From: Desulfobacteraceae bacterium
GTDB lineage: Bacteria > Desulfobacterota > Desulfobacteria > Desulfobacterales > Desulfosarcinaceae
Reading direction: 5' to 3'
Assembly (NCBI GenBank): GCA_013003715.1
Contig: JABDIN010000080.1
Span: 1 to 64,000, forward strand
DNA: 64,000 nt
Positions within the stretch are counted from its first letter, which is position 1, and each line of letters opens with the position of its first letter. Shown in pieces: positions 52,959-62,283 of the stretch. The position numbers and the translations under genes are program-made. The notes below the pieces were generated by a model. It saw only the letters and a program-made list of their open reading frames with translations, was not told the origin of the DNA and did not search any database.

Positions 52959-53699
52959 ATGGCTTCAGCGGCGGTCTTTATGTCTATACTTAGAAGATAC
53001 AGGCGGTTGGTCATTATTTTGACAAGCGTCCTTGTTTTCATTCTCCCTGGCTTTCCGGCCCCCCTCTTGTCATCCCCATATCACCATTTATGCCCGGGTG
53101 ACCACTGCGACTTTATCATCATCGGCTGGTCTAAAGGCGGCAATCGTCTTGCATACGCATGGTTCCAATACTCAACGGTGGTGTCCAACCAGAGCCGGCT
53201 GATGGTCACGGTTCGCGATCTGGTATCCGATGAAACGCTTTTGGAAGAAGAGATCGCCTGGGACCAGGGCAATACAGGCATCGGAGATGTAACCCCTCCC
53301 CCTTTGACCGTGAATGAGGCCTGGCAACGGGAGGGGAAAAGGATCAGCGAAACGTTGCAGCGGTACGGCGTTCAGGTTGCGGTTGACAAAACGGTTTTTT
53401 ACTTGTCCGGGAACGATGATTCGGACTTCAATATTGAGTTCAAAAAATCGGATAAAGTAACATCAGGTGTGGGATTATTTGTTGCATCGGTATCACACGG
53501 GGAGGAGTTGATCTGGAGTTCTGCGGACAATGAAATTGAGATGTTTTCAATTGTGGGATATGTCCTGAATCCGGACCGAACGATGATGGGGGTGATCCTG
53601 CACGGAAAGGACAGGCTCCCGCCCTATTCCCATGTGCGGGTGGTCGGCGGTCATGTGAGCCGGCAAATCCTCCCGGTAAAAACTGATACGGTACGCTGA
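52959..53699 (+). CDS. Exported protein of unknown function
   Basis: A 246-residue protein I do not recognise. A basic N-terminus and a hydrophobic segment (about 16-38) form a signal peptide or anchor. The mature part contains CPGDHC, a Gly-rich strand pattern (GWSKGGNRLAYAWFQYS) and a final GYVLNPDRTMMGVIL, GGHVSRQILPV, resembling a small beta-domain protein. It starts 1 bp after the STAND regulator gene and is likely co-translated with it; an ATG at 52980 is an alternative start. Its job may be related to the regulator's signal, but nothing in the sequence shows it. Confidence 0.6.
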   Translation: MASAAVFMSILRRYRRLVIILTSVLVFILPGFPAPLLSSPYHHLCPGDHCDFIIIGWSKGGNRLAYAWFQYSTVVSNQSRLMVTVRDLVSDETLLEEEIAWDQGNTGIGDVTPPPLTVNEAWQREGKRISETLQRYGVQVAVDKTVFYLSGNDDSDFNIEFKKSDKVTSGVGLFVASVSHGEELIWSSADNEIEMFSIVGYVLNPDRTMMGVILHGKDRLPPYSHVRVVGGHVSRQILPVKTDTVR

Positions 53700-53812
53700 A
53701 GGGAACCGTTGTATGGAATCTATCGCTATTATATCATGGATGGACATTAGATAGTTGATCGGCTGTCTGCTTAGAAAAACTCCTGTTGTGCGCCCTTCAC
53801 TTCCACCTACCA

Positions 53813-54250
53813 TCACTTTGCATCCATTGTTTTTCCGGCACCATCCAGTAATATGTAATTTACCTGTGCCACGGCCACATGTTTCCGGTTGTCATCAAAA
53901 AGATCCACCGCCACCGGGCACATGGTCCGGCCTTGTTTGATGACCCTTGCCCGGGCAGTGACGTCGGTCAAGCACGGGGCGAGAAACCGGATATTCATAT
54001 CCGTCGTGGTCAATTTCACATGCGGGCCGGTTCGGGTGAAAATGGCGAAACAGGCCGTGCTGTCCGCAATGGTCATCAGCAGGCCACCGTGAAACGAGTT
54101 AAACACGCCATCGTAGCTGATTTTCCGGGCAACTTTCGATTCACAGATGCCATCGGCAAGGGTCAGGATCTGAATTTGAAGTGTGTCCACAATGGGGATT
54201 TTGTTGATGACATCGAGGATGCTTTTCTGAAATTCCGGTACCAGGCTCAT
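53813..54250 (-). CDS. PaaI-family hotdog thioesterase
   Basis: A 145-residue hotdog-fold acyl-CoA thioesterase of the PaaI/YdiI type. The active-site region FHGGLLMTIADSTACFA and the segment MNIRFLAP are characteristic. These enzymes remove dead-end acyl- or aryl-CoA thioesters. Start 54250 is preferred over an ATG 13 codons upstream, as the conserved domain begins soon after. It follows the Cys-rich ferredoxin gene by 67 bp on the same strand. Confidence 0.85.
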   Translation of the reverse strand: MSLVPEFQKSILDVINKIPIVDTLQIQILTLADGICESKVARKISYDGVFNSFHGGLLMTIADSTACFAIFTRTGPHVKLTTTDMNIRFLAPCLTDVTARARVIKQGRTMCPVAVDLFDDNRKHVAVAQVNYILLDGAGKTMDAK

Positions 54251-54317
54251 ATCGCTATCATATCCTTGTTTGCGATGTATTGGTTTCAATCCATTGATGT
54301 ATTGGTTTCAATCCAAA

Positions 54318-54980
54318 TTAGACGAGAGTTGCTTTTTCCTTTAATTCAATGGCGTGTTCCGGGCAAGTGGTGATGCACAGGCCGCACCCATAACACTTTT
54401 CCATGTCTACCTGTAATCCGTCGTCCGTCAGGCACCTCGCATCAAACACACACCGTTCCGTGCAACGCCCGCAGTTCGTACAGGACGATTCACTTGTAAC
54501 CGCCACGTATCCGGATTGTGCTATGAGATCGTTTCTCCGGGTCGATCGCATCAGTTGCAGATCATGACAGCAACAGGAACAGCAACTGCAGAGGGCATAC
54601 AATTTCTCACCGGGTTCATAGAAGGTCAGGTGAATCAGGCCGTGGTCATTAGCCTTTTGTAAAACCACTTCCGCCTCGCCCACGGTAATTCGGTCCGCGG
54701 ACCCCTTTTTGACTTGCCGGTCGGCACTGTCGTTCAACAACAGGCATACCCGCACCGGGTTGTCACAGCGTTTGTATTCCGTCCGGCAAACACAGTCGGT
54801 TACGGCAAAGGATCGCTCGTTCCCGATGATCTCCATTACCCGTTCGGTGGGGATGACATGTTGTTCCATGGATATCGACTGTTTTACGGGAACCACCTTT
54901 GAAGGGAACAGAACCTCTCCATTTTCAAGCCACGCGTCATATTGATCGAGTCTCTCCCGGAGAAACTTATCGATGGGTGT
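54318..54980 (-). CDS. Cys-rich 4Fe-4S protein with damaged or unusual start
   Basis: The protein carries two typical [4Fe-4S] motifs at the C-terminus (CTNCGRCTERC, CYGCGLCITTC) and an upstream Cys-rich stretch (CVCRTEYKRC and CSCCSCCCHD). This layout is common in cytoplasmic ferredoxin-like proteins of sulfate reducers. The sequence from 54980 to 54897 reads as the expected N-terminus (PIDKFLRERLDQYDAWLEN), yet no ATG, GTG or TTG precedes it in this frame before a stop near 55021. The first in-frame GTG is at 54896, with no ribosome site. An ATG with AAAGGATG lies one frame off just upstream, so a one-base frameshift (mutation or sequencing) is the simplest reading. The coordinates give the conserved span. 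Confidence 0.75.
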   Translation of the reverse strand, partial: TPIDKFLRERLDQYDAWLENGEVLFPSKVVPVKQSISMEQHVIPTERVMEIIGNERSFAVTDCVCRTEYKRCDNPVRVCLLLNDSADRQVKKGSADRITVGEAEVVLQKANDHGLIHLTFYEPGEKLYALCSCCSCCCHDLQLMRSTRRNDLIAQSGYVAVTSESSCTNCGRCTERCVFDARCLTDDGLQVDMEKCYGCGLCITTCPEHAIELKEKATLV

Positions 54981-55270
54981 CTTCCTGGCATCCTTTATGT
55001 GTTGAATTGGCTTAAAGCATTAGAAAATCCTCGGTTGTTTTATGTGTATATCGCTTTTGATGCGAATGTTCAAGACTGCCCGCGGGAATCACATTCTCCT
55101 TGCACCTCTTCAGAAATATCGACGGAGATGTTGGATCTCGAAACAGGAGGCCGTAAAAAAAATTACAAGCGCCTGCTGAACACGAATGTTATTGAGCTGC
55201 CGATAAAGTTTCTGTATGTTCACCGCAGACACCGAGTTGCAGGCACAAGCTCACCAGATCGGAGGGACGA

Positions 55271-57121
55271 ATGGCCGGGAATCATCATTGGGTAGACAGG
55301 GTTGTTGAAACGGATGTGCTGGTGGTCGGCGGAGGTGCTGCGGGTACGATGGCGGCGGTGGCCGCGGCGCAGGAAGGCTGCAGGGTCGCCATGGTGGTGA
55401 AAGGATCGTTGGGGCGCAGTGGAAATACCATCATGGCCATGGCCACCTTCCGTGCCGACGGCGAGAGCGCAGCGGAATGCGGCGAAAAAAAGGCCGATCC
55501 GAAATACACGAAAGATGTTTTATTTGAGAATATCATTAAAGATGGATTCTACCTGAGCGATCAGAATCTTGTCCGGCAATATGTGGCTGATGCCGGTAAA
55601 CGTATTTCCCAATTTCTGGGGTGGCTCAGACAAAAAAAACAGCGCGTCATCTTCATGCCGCCGGGTGTCTGGCTGACATCCGGAAAGGCCGTTGGAATGG
55701 CCTGCAGATACGGCGTGAGACAGGAATCAAATGTCGATGTACATGGGGACATCCTGATTCACGAACTTTTGGAAAAGGATGGCCGCATTGTCGGTGCGCT
55801 GGGCGTAAAAATATATACGGGTGAACTGATCGCATTCAAGGCGCGATCGGTGGTATTGTCCAGCGGCGGTTTCGAGCCGTATTCGTTCAAATGCAGCCAC
55901 AGTGATATGACCGGCGACGGCCCGGCCATGGCGTTTCGCGCCGGTGCAGAACTGGCGGATATGGAATTTTTGTTGCAAATGCCGGGTGCCCTGCTCCGGC
56001 CCCTTGTCCATCGTGGATCGATCCTGCCGTTTGTTTTAAATGTCGGCCGGTTGATAAGCCCCGGTATCATGAATACGGCGGGTGAGGATATCCGTAAAAA
56101 AATTCCGCCGGATTTACGGGATATGGCCCAGGGCAGCGAATGGATGAAGCTGATCTACAGCTACTATTGGGCAATGGAAATTTCAGCTGGGAAAGCCACC
56201 GCGGACCATGGGCTCTATTTTGACTTTTCGGCATCGTCACGGTTACGGCAAAGCCCGGGCGCCATCAAAGCCTTTATCCTGTTGAAACTGCTCTATCGTA
56301 ACCGCTGGCAATTTCAGGGCAAGGATATTCGAGACTTGTTCCGCACCGCCAAGGAAGGCGGGCGCTGGGAGGTGGGCCTCTCCAATCAATACGCTTTCGG
56401 GGGTATCGTTGTGGACAACCATATGTCCAGCAATCTGCCCGGTCTATATGCCGCCGGTGAAGCGGCCAGCGGGGTTTTCGGGGCCAATCGGGTGGCCAGT
56501 GCGTTGACCGAGGCAATTGTTCAGGGCCACCGTGCCGGCCGGTCGGCGGCGGCATATGCCGCTCACAGCAGTGATGCTCAAATCGACAATAACCAATTGG
56601 CGGCGGCAGCGGAAAACATCCTCCGTTTTTTTCGAAATACCAACGGCAGGAGTGCAGCGGGGGTAAGATCGGCAATGGAAAAAGCTGCTGATACGGGGTT
56701 TGGTTTGATCAGAGATGATTCCGGCTTAAATCTGTCACTGGAGAAAGTCATCAGCCTGCGCCAAATGGATTTACCTGAAGTGTCGCTGAGGAATCAAGCG
56801 CGGGCTTACAACCTTGAATGGTTCCAGGCATTGCAAACGGAAAACCTTCTCACCTGCGTTGAAATCGGAATGCGATCAGCCCTTCTCCGGAAAGAGAGCA
56901 GGGGATTTCATGTCCGGACGGACTTTCCCCGGGTAGACAATGAAAACTGGGCACAACGCATATATTGCCGTAAGCAGGGAGGAGAAATCACCTTGTCGAA
57001 ACATGCGCCCTCAACAGATCACCTGGCCGTACCGATGGATAGATGGAACGATGTGATGGCCTATGCCGCCTTCAGACAAAAGGAGATGGCCGACCGCAGC
57101 AAGGGAAAGGAACGCCCATGA
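55271..57121 (+). CDS. FAD-dependent fumarate reductase/SDH-like flavoprotein
   Basis: A 616-residue flavoprotein. The N-terminus has the FAD-binding VVGGGAAGTMAAV. The family segments SSGGFEPYS, TGDGPAMAFRAGAELADMEF and the second FAD contact GLYAAGEAASGVFGANRVASALTEAIVQG are present. The C-terminal helical domain is shortened. It resembles soluble fumarate-reductase or aldehyde/enoate-type flavoproteins paired with Fe-S subunits. GGAGGG lies 4 nt before the ATG. The 2Fe-2S partner follows with an ATGA overlap. Divergent from the ferredoxin gene, which could supply electrons. The true substrate is open. Confidence 0.85.
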   Translation: MAGNHHWVDRVVETDVLVVGGGAAGTMAAVAAAQEGCRVAMVVKGSLGRSGNTIMAMATFRADGESAAECGEKKADPKYTKDVLFENIIKDGFYLSDQNLVRQYVADAGKRISQFLGWLRQKKQRVIFMPPGVWLTSGKAVGMACRYGVRQESNVDVHGDILIHELLEKDGRIVGALGVKIYTGELIAFKARSVVLSSGGFEPYSFKCSHSDMTGDGPAMAFRAGAELADMEFLLQMPGALLRPLVHRGSILPFVLNVGRLISPGIMNTAGEDIRKKIPPDLRDMAQGSEWMKLIYSYYWAMEISAGKATADHGLYFDFSASSRLRQSPGAIKAFILLKLLYRNRWQFQGKDIRDLFRTAKEGGRWEVGLSNQYAFGGIVVDNHMSSNLPGLYAAGEAASGVFGANRVASALTEAIVQGHRAGRSAAAYAAHSSDAQIDNNQLAAAAENILRFFRNTNGRSAAGVRSAMEKAADTGFGLIRDDSGLNLSLEKVISLRQMDLPEVSLRNQARAYNLEWFQALQTENLLTCVEIGMRSALLRKESRGFHVRTDFPRVDNENWAQRIYCRKQGGEITLSKHAPSTDHLAVPMDRWNDVMAYAAFRQKEMADRSKGKERP

Positions 57122-57435
57122 CAATTCATTTGAAAATCAAACGATTCGATCCATCCCGGAGTGCCGACTCCAGATTCGAGAAGTTCGACATCGATATTCC
57201 GCCGAACGAGAATTGGACCGTGCTTGACCTGCTGGACCATGTGCAGGAACACATGGACAGCTCTCTGACTTACTATCGTCACAGCATATGCAATCGCGGT
57301 ATTTGCAAGCGCTGCCATGCGAAAATAAACGGGATAACCGGGCGGATCTGCGAAAGCATAATTCCCGATGACGGTGACATCTCGCTGGAACCCATCGAAG
57401 GGAAACCGGTTATCAGGGATCTGTTGACACAATAA
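57118..57435 (+). CDS. Minimal 2Fe-2S partner of the flavoprotein
   Basis: A 105-residue protein like the first domain of SdhB/FrdB. The 2Fe-2S Cys pattern is visible in YRHSICNRGICKRC and a later Cys in GRICES. The C-terminal half of SdhB with the [4Fe-4S] and [3Fe-4S] clusters is absent, so electrons reach the flavin through a single cluster. ATGA overlaps the flavoprotein gene, and AAAGGA lies 10 nt upstream, so the two are made together. No cytochrome or membrane subunit is next to it. Confidence 0.8.
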   Translation: MTIHLKIKRFDPSRSADSRFEKFDIDIPPNENWTVLDLLDHVQEHMDSSLTYYRHSICNRGICKRCHAKINGITGRICESIIPDDGDISLEPIEGKPVIRDLLTQ

Positions 57436-57929
57436 GCCCCGGCATCCTCCCTGGGCCTTTGATGGATAATCATTTGCCCGTAATCTCCGTCGTATGTTCA
57501 CCGAACAACAATCATCACCACCTGCATCACACCTGACAGAATTTTACCCCTCAAGAGTTCTTTTTTTTGGAATAAATTACCCAAAATGTGCATCTGACTG
57601 GGTAACGAAACATTCGTCCAATGCACCAAAAATGGAAAAATCGAATCAATCCCGCCATCATCTTAAGTTGAAATTTGGGGATAAAATCGAGATGGCAAGA
57701 GTATTGCTATGTTCCTTTATCATGCATCTCCGCAATCTCCAAACCACCGGGCTGAAAGGAGATCGCAATAAAGTGTCAAACTGTTGTTTTATAAGTAATT
57801 TTTCATCAGTCTCCACCTTGCACATATATTCAGAAGTAAATCGAACCCGGGCTGGTGGTGCAAATCGCATTACAATTATGCAATTTGAGAGTACCGATTT
57901 TGCACCGTCAGCACGCAGGCATCAAATAG
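57436..57929. other. 494-bp gap without supported gene
   Basis: Open frames here have no convincing composition or homology. The sequence becomes AT-rich from about 57540. It should hold the promoter of the response regulator. Nothing else is noteworthy. Confidence 0.5.
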
Positions 57930-58556
57930 ATGAGACATAAAATGGAATTAGCAAAGATTCTAGTTGTGGAGGATGATATAAATGTCGCCACCGTTCTACA
58001 GGCCAGGCTGGAGAGCTTCGGCCACAAGGTATGTAGTATTGCGGCCAATGGCGTCAATGCTATCCGATATGCAAAAAAATACAACCCCGATTTGATCCTG
58101 ATGGATATACTGCTGGATGGGGATATGAATGGTATCGAGGCAGCGGAGCAAATCAATGAATACCGGGACTTTCCGATTATTTTCCTGTCATGCCTCAGCG
58201 ACCAGGGTATCCTTGATCGCGCCATGCGAACCAAGCCGTTTGCCTATATCGTCAAACCCTACAATAATGCTGAATTGCGCTCGACCATAGAGATTACGAT
58301 GGTGAAACACCACGCGACCAAAGAACGCGAAGAATTAATTCAGGAACTGGAAAATGCCCTCAGAGAAATTAAAAGACTCAGCGGCTTGCTCCCCATATGC
58401 GCCTCATGTAAAAAGATCCGGAACGAGGACGATCGCTGGCAACCGGTGGAGGATTATATCGCCTCACGTTCGGAGGCGGATTTTTCTCATGGCATTTGCC
58501 CTGAATGCGCCCACAAACTTTACCCGGATCTATACAAGGTTGAGAAATCTTCATAA
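57930..58556 (+). CDS. Response regulator with C-terminal Cys motif
   Basis: A 208-residue protein. The receiver (about 5-120) has acidic pocket VVEDD, phosphoacceptor in LMDILLDG and Lys in VKPY. A coiled linker leads to a short C-terminal module (about 150-200) with two Cys pairs (CASCKKIR, GICPECAHKL). This tail is common behind PAS or receiver domains in Desulfobacterota and may bind zinc. No DNA-binding domain is present. Met5 is an alternative start; no good ribosome site precedes either. No cognate kinase is adjacent. Confidence 0.8.
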   Translation: MRHKMELAKILVVEDDINVATVLQARLESFGHKVCSIAANGVNAIRYAKKYNPDLILMDILLDGDMNGIEAAEQINEYRDFPIIFLSCLSDQGILDRAMRTKPFAYIVKPYNNAELRSTIEITMVKHHATKEREELIQELENALREIKRLSGLLPICASCKKIRNEDDRWQPVEDYIASRSEADFSHGICPECAHKLYPDLYKVEKSS

Positions 58557-58817
58557 TCGAATTTCGAGGCATCGATCTTCCTTCACTTAATATCATGTGT
58601 GTCACATCACATCCGACACAAGTTGATTGCGGTCATGGATTGCCTGCGGCCTCACAACAAGCGCTCTAAGGCGTCCAATGATGTCATCCGCAACCGGGGG
58701 CCATCGCAGGTCTAAGGATACGGTTGAATCTACATGAACAATGCTTGCCAAATCCCGTAAACGACCTTAGATTCGAATAACCATGAATAGCCAATCAATC
58801 GCGAAAAGGAGTTTCAT

Positions 58818-59222
58818 ATGGACAGGAAACAGATTATGAAGATGTTCAACAGACAATCGAGAATCGGTGTCTTGTCAACCGCCAACAAAAATGGGGAGGT
58901 CAATTCCGCTGTATTCGGATCCCCCCAGATGTTAGACCGGGAAACCGTGATTATGGCCATCGGCAACAATCGTTCCTACCGCAACCTGCAGGAAAATCCC
59001 AAAGCCACCTTCATCGTGGTGGAACCCGGCGGAAATCCCTCGGAATGGAAAGGGGCCCGTGTCTATCTGGAGGTGGATTCATTTGAAAGGTATGGCGAAT
59101 TGTTGGACTCGTTCCGGGATAAGATACGAAAAATGGCGGGAGATAAATCCGCCAACGCCATCGAATCGGCCATACGGTTCAAGATCACCGGTGTCAGACC
59201 GCTCATCGATGCGAACCCATAA
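58818..59222 (+). CDS. Pyridoxamine 5'-phosphate oxidase-like FMN protein
   Basis: A 134-residue split-barrel flavin-binding protein. The pattern GVLSTANKNGEVNSAVFG and the FMN-contact segment NRSYRNLQENPKATF are characteristic of the family. These proteins bind FMN or F420 and are often poorly understood oxidoreductases. AAAGGAG lies 9 nt before the ATG. It is monocistronic with a hairpin 16 bp after its end. Confidence 0.88.
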   Translation: MDRKQIMKMFNRQSRIGVLSTANKNGEVNSAVFGSPQMLDRETVIMAIGNNRSYRNLQENPKATFIVVEPGGNPSEWKGARVYLEVDSFERYGELLDSFRDKIRKMAGDKSANAIESAIRFKITGVRPLIDANP

Positions 59223-59667
59223 AAAATAGCCGTTCCAGTGCCCCGGTGATCGTTCTGATGCCGGGGCAAGGTCACCCTTATCATCACCCAACCGGCGACG
59301 TGAATTGCAATGCCGGCCGGACCGGCGGATTGCCCGCATCAGTCAGACGGTCCATACGAAATATTCCTCTCATGATATATTTGTTGATACTTTTTTAAAT
59401 GTAAGATTTGACATGACCTGTTTTTATCAGACATGATTCCAATCGTATCATTTTACATTCGTCAGCATGCCCCGGTTTGCTTTCTTGACATCAAGACCCG
59501 TCTTTGATAGCAAGATAGCTACTGCTATACATTCTCCGTCGGTCTTCTTTTCCTGGCCTGCACCCGAATCCGTTTCACGTTTCATTCTTTTCGTTTATTT
59601 CAATTCCCACATATGAGTTCCTGTATTGTTCCAATTTCAATCAATCCCTAACGATAGGAGAAGGAAC
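59223..59667. other. 445-bp gap with hairpin and dispersed repeat
   Basis: The gap contains a hairpin (59239-59246 with 59261-59268, TGCCCCGG stem) without a T run, probably a weak end signal for the flavin-protein gene, and a 44-bp repeat at 59416. No gene is supported. The peptidase promoter should lie toward the right. Confidence 0.5.
59416..59458 (+). repeat. 44-bp dispersed repeat, copy 2
   Basis: It matches 36696-36739 at about 80 percent by manual alignment, with the common core GACA, TTCCAA, CGT, TCATTTT, ACAT. Partial dyad symmetry with 59399-59409 (AATGTAAGAT against ATCATTTTACATT) suggests a larger palindromic element. Possible roles are a regulatory site or a small repeat. Confidence 0.5.
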
Positions 59668-61653
59668 ATGAATCAAAGACATCCAAGACAACACGCTTTT
59701 TTTATCGAAAATTCCGGTACCGGCCAGGTCGCTGTGGATCGGCCGGATGTGAAAACGATACTCACTCGCAGGGGCAAGCCGGTGAAATGGGCTAAAACGT
59801 GGCGTTTATTGATGCTCCTAACGTTGAGTGTGGTATTCGGATTCTTGACGAGTGGTGCCGGTCAGGCACAGGAAACACTGAAAACGCAGATCCTGGAAGC
59901 CAAAACCGGGTCCATGAAAAAGATCGGCCCCGCACTGTTTGAGATCTACCAACAGTATGGTAATAACCGAAAAACCGCGACACAGCTCAAAACCACAGGC
60001 AACTTTGAAGCGGCAAATCCCGTGCTCAAGACTGAAAACGGCCGGGTTGTGATCGACGCGGTGGCTTCCGGAGAAACAGAAGCGCTCTTAGAAGATCTCA
60101 GTGAACTCGGGTTCGAGGACAGCGCAGCCTTCGGACGGATGGTATCCGGTACCCTCCCCATTGAAGCACTGGCTGGTCTGGCTCAGCTCAAGACTTTACA
60201 ATTCGCCCGGCCGGCCATGGCCGCAACCCAGGTCGGTCTCGTTACCAGTGAAGGCGATCCGGCGATGAACGCGGATCTTGCAAGGGAAGAGTCCGAGGTC
60301 AGCGGCAGGGGGGTGACCGTCGGCGCGATGTCGGACAGCTATGATTGTCTCGGTGGCGCCGCCGACGACATTGCCACCGGAGACTTGCCCCGTGAGAGCC
60401 GTATCACCATCTTGGATGACAGCGCCTGTCCGGGCAGCGATGAGGGTCGTGCCATGATGCAGCTTATTCGTGATGTGGCGCCACGTTCCGACCAGGCGTT
60501 TCACACCGCATTCGGTGGTCAGGCCGATTTTGCCTGGGGAATCATCGAGCTTGCGATCCAGGCAGGGTCGGATATCATCGTGGATGATGTCTTTTACTAT
60601 GCCGAGCCAATGTTTCAGGACGGCATCATTGCCCAGGCGGTGGATTTGGCGAAGACCTCGGGTGTCGCCTACTTCTCCTCGGCCGGAAACGGCGGCCGCA
60701 ACGCATGGGAAACCGAAGAAGGCGGCTTTGTTTCATCGGGTATCCCAGGGATTTTCGGCGGCATGCGCCACGATTTCGATCCCGGCCCGGGGGTGGACGA
60801 TCTGCAGAGCGTACTGATCGGCACAGGCCTCACGATCTTCGTCTTCCAATGGGACGAACCGTTCTTCTCGGTGAGCGGTGCGCCGGGATCGGCCAGCGAT
60901 ATGGACATCATTCTCTACCTGCCCGGTGGTACTTTCATCGGTATTGGCGGTTATTCCTTTAACATCGGCGGGGATGCCGTCGAGGTGTTCGGTGTCCGTA
61001 ATTCAGGTCCACCGGCGATCCTGGAGATCGGTTTGGAACTCTGGGAGGGTCCGGCACCGAATTTCATGAAGTACGTTGTCTTCGATCCCCGTACGGACAG
61101 CATCGATGACCCGCCATCCTCTTACGTCATCGACTTCCCGACTGACAGCGGTACCAACTACGGCCACTCGAACGCCGCCGGCGCTGCAGGTGTGGGTGCG
61201 GCCTTCTGGCGAAGAACACCGCGTTTCGGCGTTTTCCCGCCGATGGTGGAGGCCTTCTCCTCAGCCGGCGGCACACCGATCCTGTTTGATACCACCGGCA
61301 GTAGAATTTCACCCGAAATACGGTTAAAACCGGATTTTGTCGCCCCCGACGGCGGTATCACGACCTTCTTCGGCACTCGCGATACCTACGGTAATGTCGA
61401 TCCCGACGGCACCAACTTCTTCGGCACTTCGGCCGCCGCTCCTCATGCCGCTGCCGTGGCCGCACTCATGCTGGAAGCCAACCGCCGGCTCACACCCGAC
61501 GACATTTTTGATATCCTCAAGGACTCGGCCATTGATATGGATGATCCGGTGACACCGTATTTCGATTTCGGATTCGATTTCGGAACCGGATTTGGCCTGA
61601 TCGAAGCCATGGAGGCTGTTGAGGAAGCCGAAGAATTTGAAGATGATGACTGA
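59668..61653 (+). CDS. Subtilase (S8-like) lacking the usual His motif
   Basis: A 661-residue exported protein. A signal segment (about 42-66) precedes a long N-terminal prodomain, then a subtilase fold. The Asp region is VGAMSDSYDC, the Ser is in FFGTSAAAPHAAAVAALM and the oxyanion Asn in SSAGNGG. The HGT His motif that should follow the Asp is replaced by GSDEGRAMMQLIRDVAP, so a Glu/Asp stands where His is expected. Such a change recalls the Ser-Glu-Asp triad of sedolisins and also occurs in other bacterial S8 homologues. The end is a tail of Glu and Asp. GGAGAAGG precedes ATG 59668; an upstream ATG adds 14 residues without a ribosome site. Confidence 0.85.
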   Translation: MNQRHPRQHAFFIENSGTGQVAVDRPDVKTILTRRGKPVKWAKTWRLLMLLTLSVVFGFLTSGAGQAQETLKTQILEAKTGSMKKIGPALFEIYQQYGNNRKTATQLKTTGNFEAANPVLKTENGRVVIDAVASGETEALLEDLSELGFEDSAAFGRMVSGTLPIEALAGLAQLKTLQFARPAMAATQVGLVTSEGDPAMNADLAREESEVSGRGVTVGAMSDSYDCLGGAADDIATGDLPRESRITILDDSACPGSDEGRAMMQLIRDVAPRSDQAFHTAFGGQADFAWGIIELAIQAGSDIIVDDVFYYAEPMFQDGIIAQAVDLAKTSGVAYFSSAGNGGRNAWETEEGGFVSSGIPGIFGGMRHDFDPGPGVDDLQSVLIGTGLTIFVFQWDEPFFSVSGAPGSASDMDIILYLPGGTFIGIGGYSFNIGGDAVEVFGVRNSGPPAILEIGLELWEGPAPNFMKYVVFDPRTDSIDDPPSSYVIDFPTDSGTNYGHSNAAGAAGVGAAFWRRTPRFGVFPPMVEAFSSAGGTPILFDTTGSRISPEIRLKPDFVAPDGGITTFFGTRDTYGNVDPDGTNFFGTSAAAPHAAAVAALMLEANRRLTPDDIFDILKDSAIDMDDPVTPYFDFGFDFGTGFGLIEAMEAVEEAEEFEDDD

Positions 61654-61676
61654 CACTCACCCTATATAGCCACATT

Positions 61677-61705
61677 CCGGGTGGAGGTAAAAAACCTCCG
61701 CCCGG
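61677..61705 (+). terminator. Hairpin after the subtilase gene
   Basis: CCGGGTGGAGG (61677-61687) pairs with CCTCCGCCCGG (61695-61705) with one G-U pair and a 7-nt A-rich loop. No T run follows. It lies 23 bp past the stop and likely shapes the mRNA end. Confidence 0.55.
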
Positions 61706-62283
61706 TGCCATACGTCCACATCTGAACTCTCGGAATCGAATCATAGGCCACCGCCTTTCCCCACAGGGTTCGGCAAAATGTAATCATATGCGGAAACAGC
61801 GATTACGGCCGTCGAATACCGGATCAGAACAACTCTCGCTGAGAGCGATTTTTTCGAAGCCCAATCATCCCCTTCAGCGGCGTTGCGAAGATACGAAATA
61901 GGTAAACCATGTCCCATATTGACGCGCCTTGCGGATTGGGCATCTGACCCCAAAAAATTTGCCACTATAATTTTGCGCACCCCTTAGAAGGCGTGTTTTT
62001 GTTCATAATCGGTCCCTTGAAAACCGCCTTTTGATGTTTCGGGTCGCCTCCCATCCAAACCCTTTCTGCACGATATCAGCGTCATTACGAATATTCGTGT
62101 TGAATCATATGTTTTTTTTCAATCTGTATCCTTTCTGTATCCTTCTATTTGGTATTTTTCCGCGGCTCATTTGGGATGGTTTCGAAAGATTACCGAATAA
62201 GGTCTAAGAAATGACCATATTACCTGAATTAAATATGAGGCATGGTCTAAATTCAGCAACCGCGATAAATACGAGAGGGTACG
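61706..62283. other. 578-bp gap without supported gene
   Basis: No coding frame looks real. The sequence contains the short direct repeat CTGTATCCTT (about 62125-62145). The promoter of the cadherin-like lipoprotein gene should lie in its right part. Confidence 0.5.

Noticed and set aside
54942-55295. Plus-strand frame between ferredoxin and flavoprotein genes
   Set aside because: It lies antisense to the ferredoxin N-terminus and over the shared promoter region; no family features.
57494-57940. 148-codon frame before the response regulator
   Set aside because: Low-quality composition, no ribosome site, no domain pattern.
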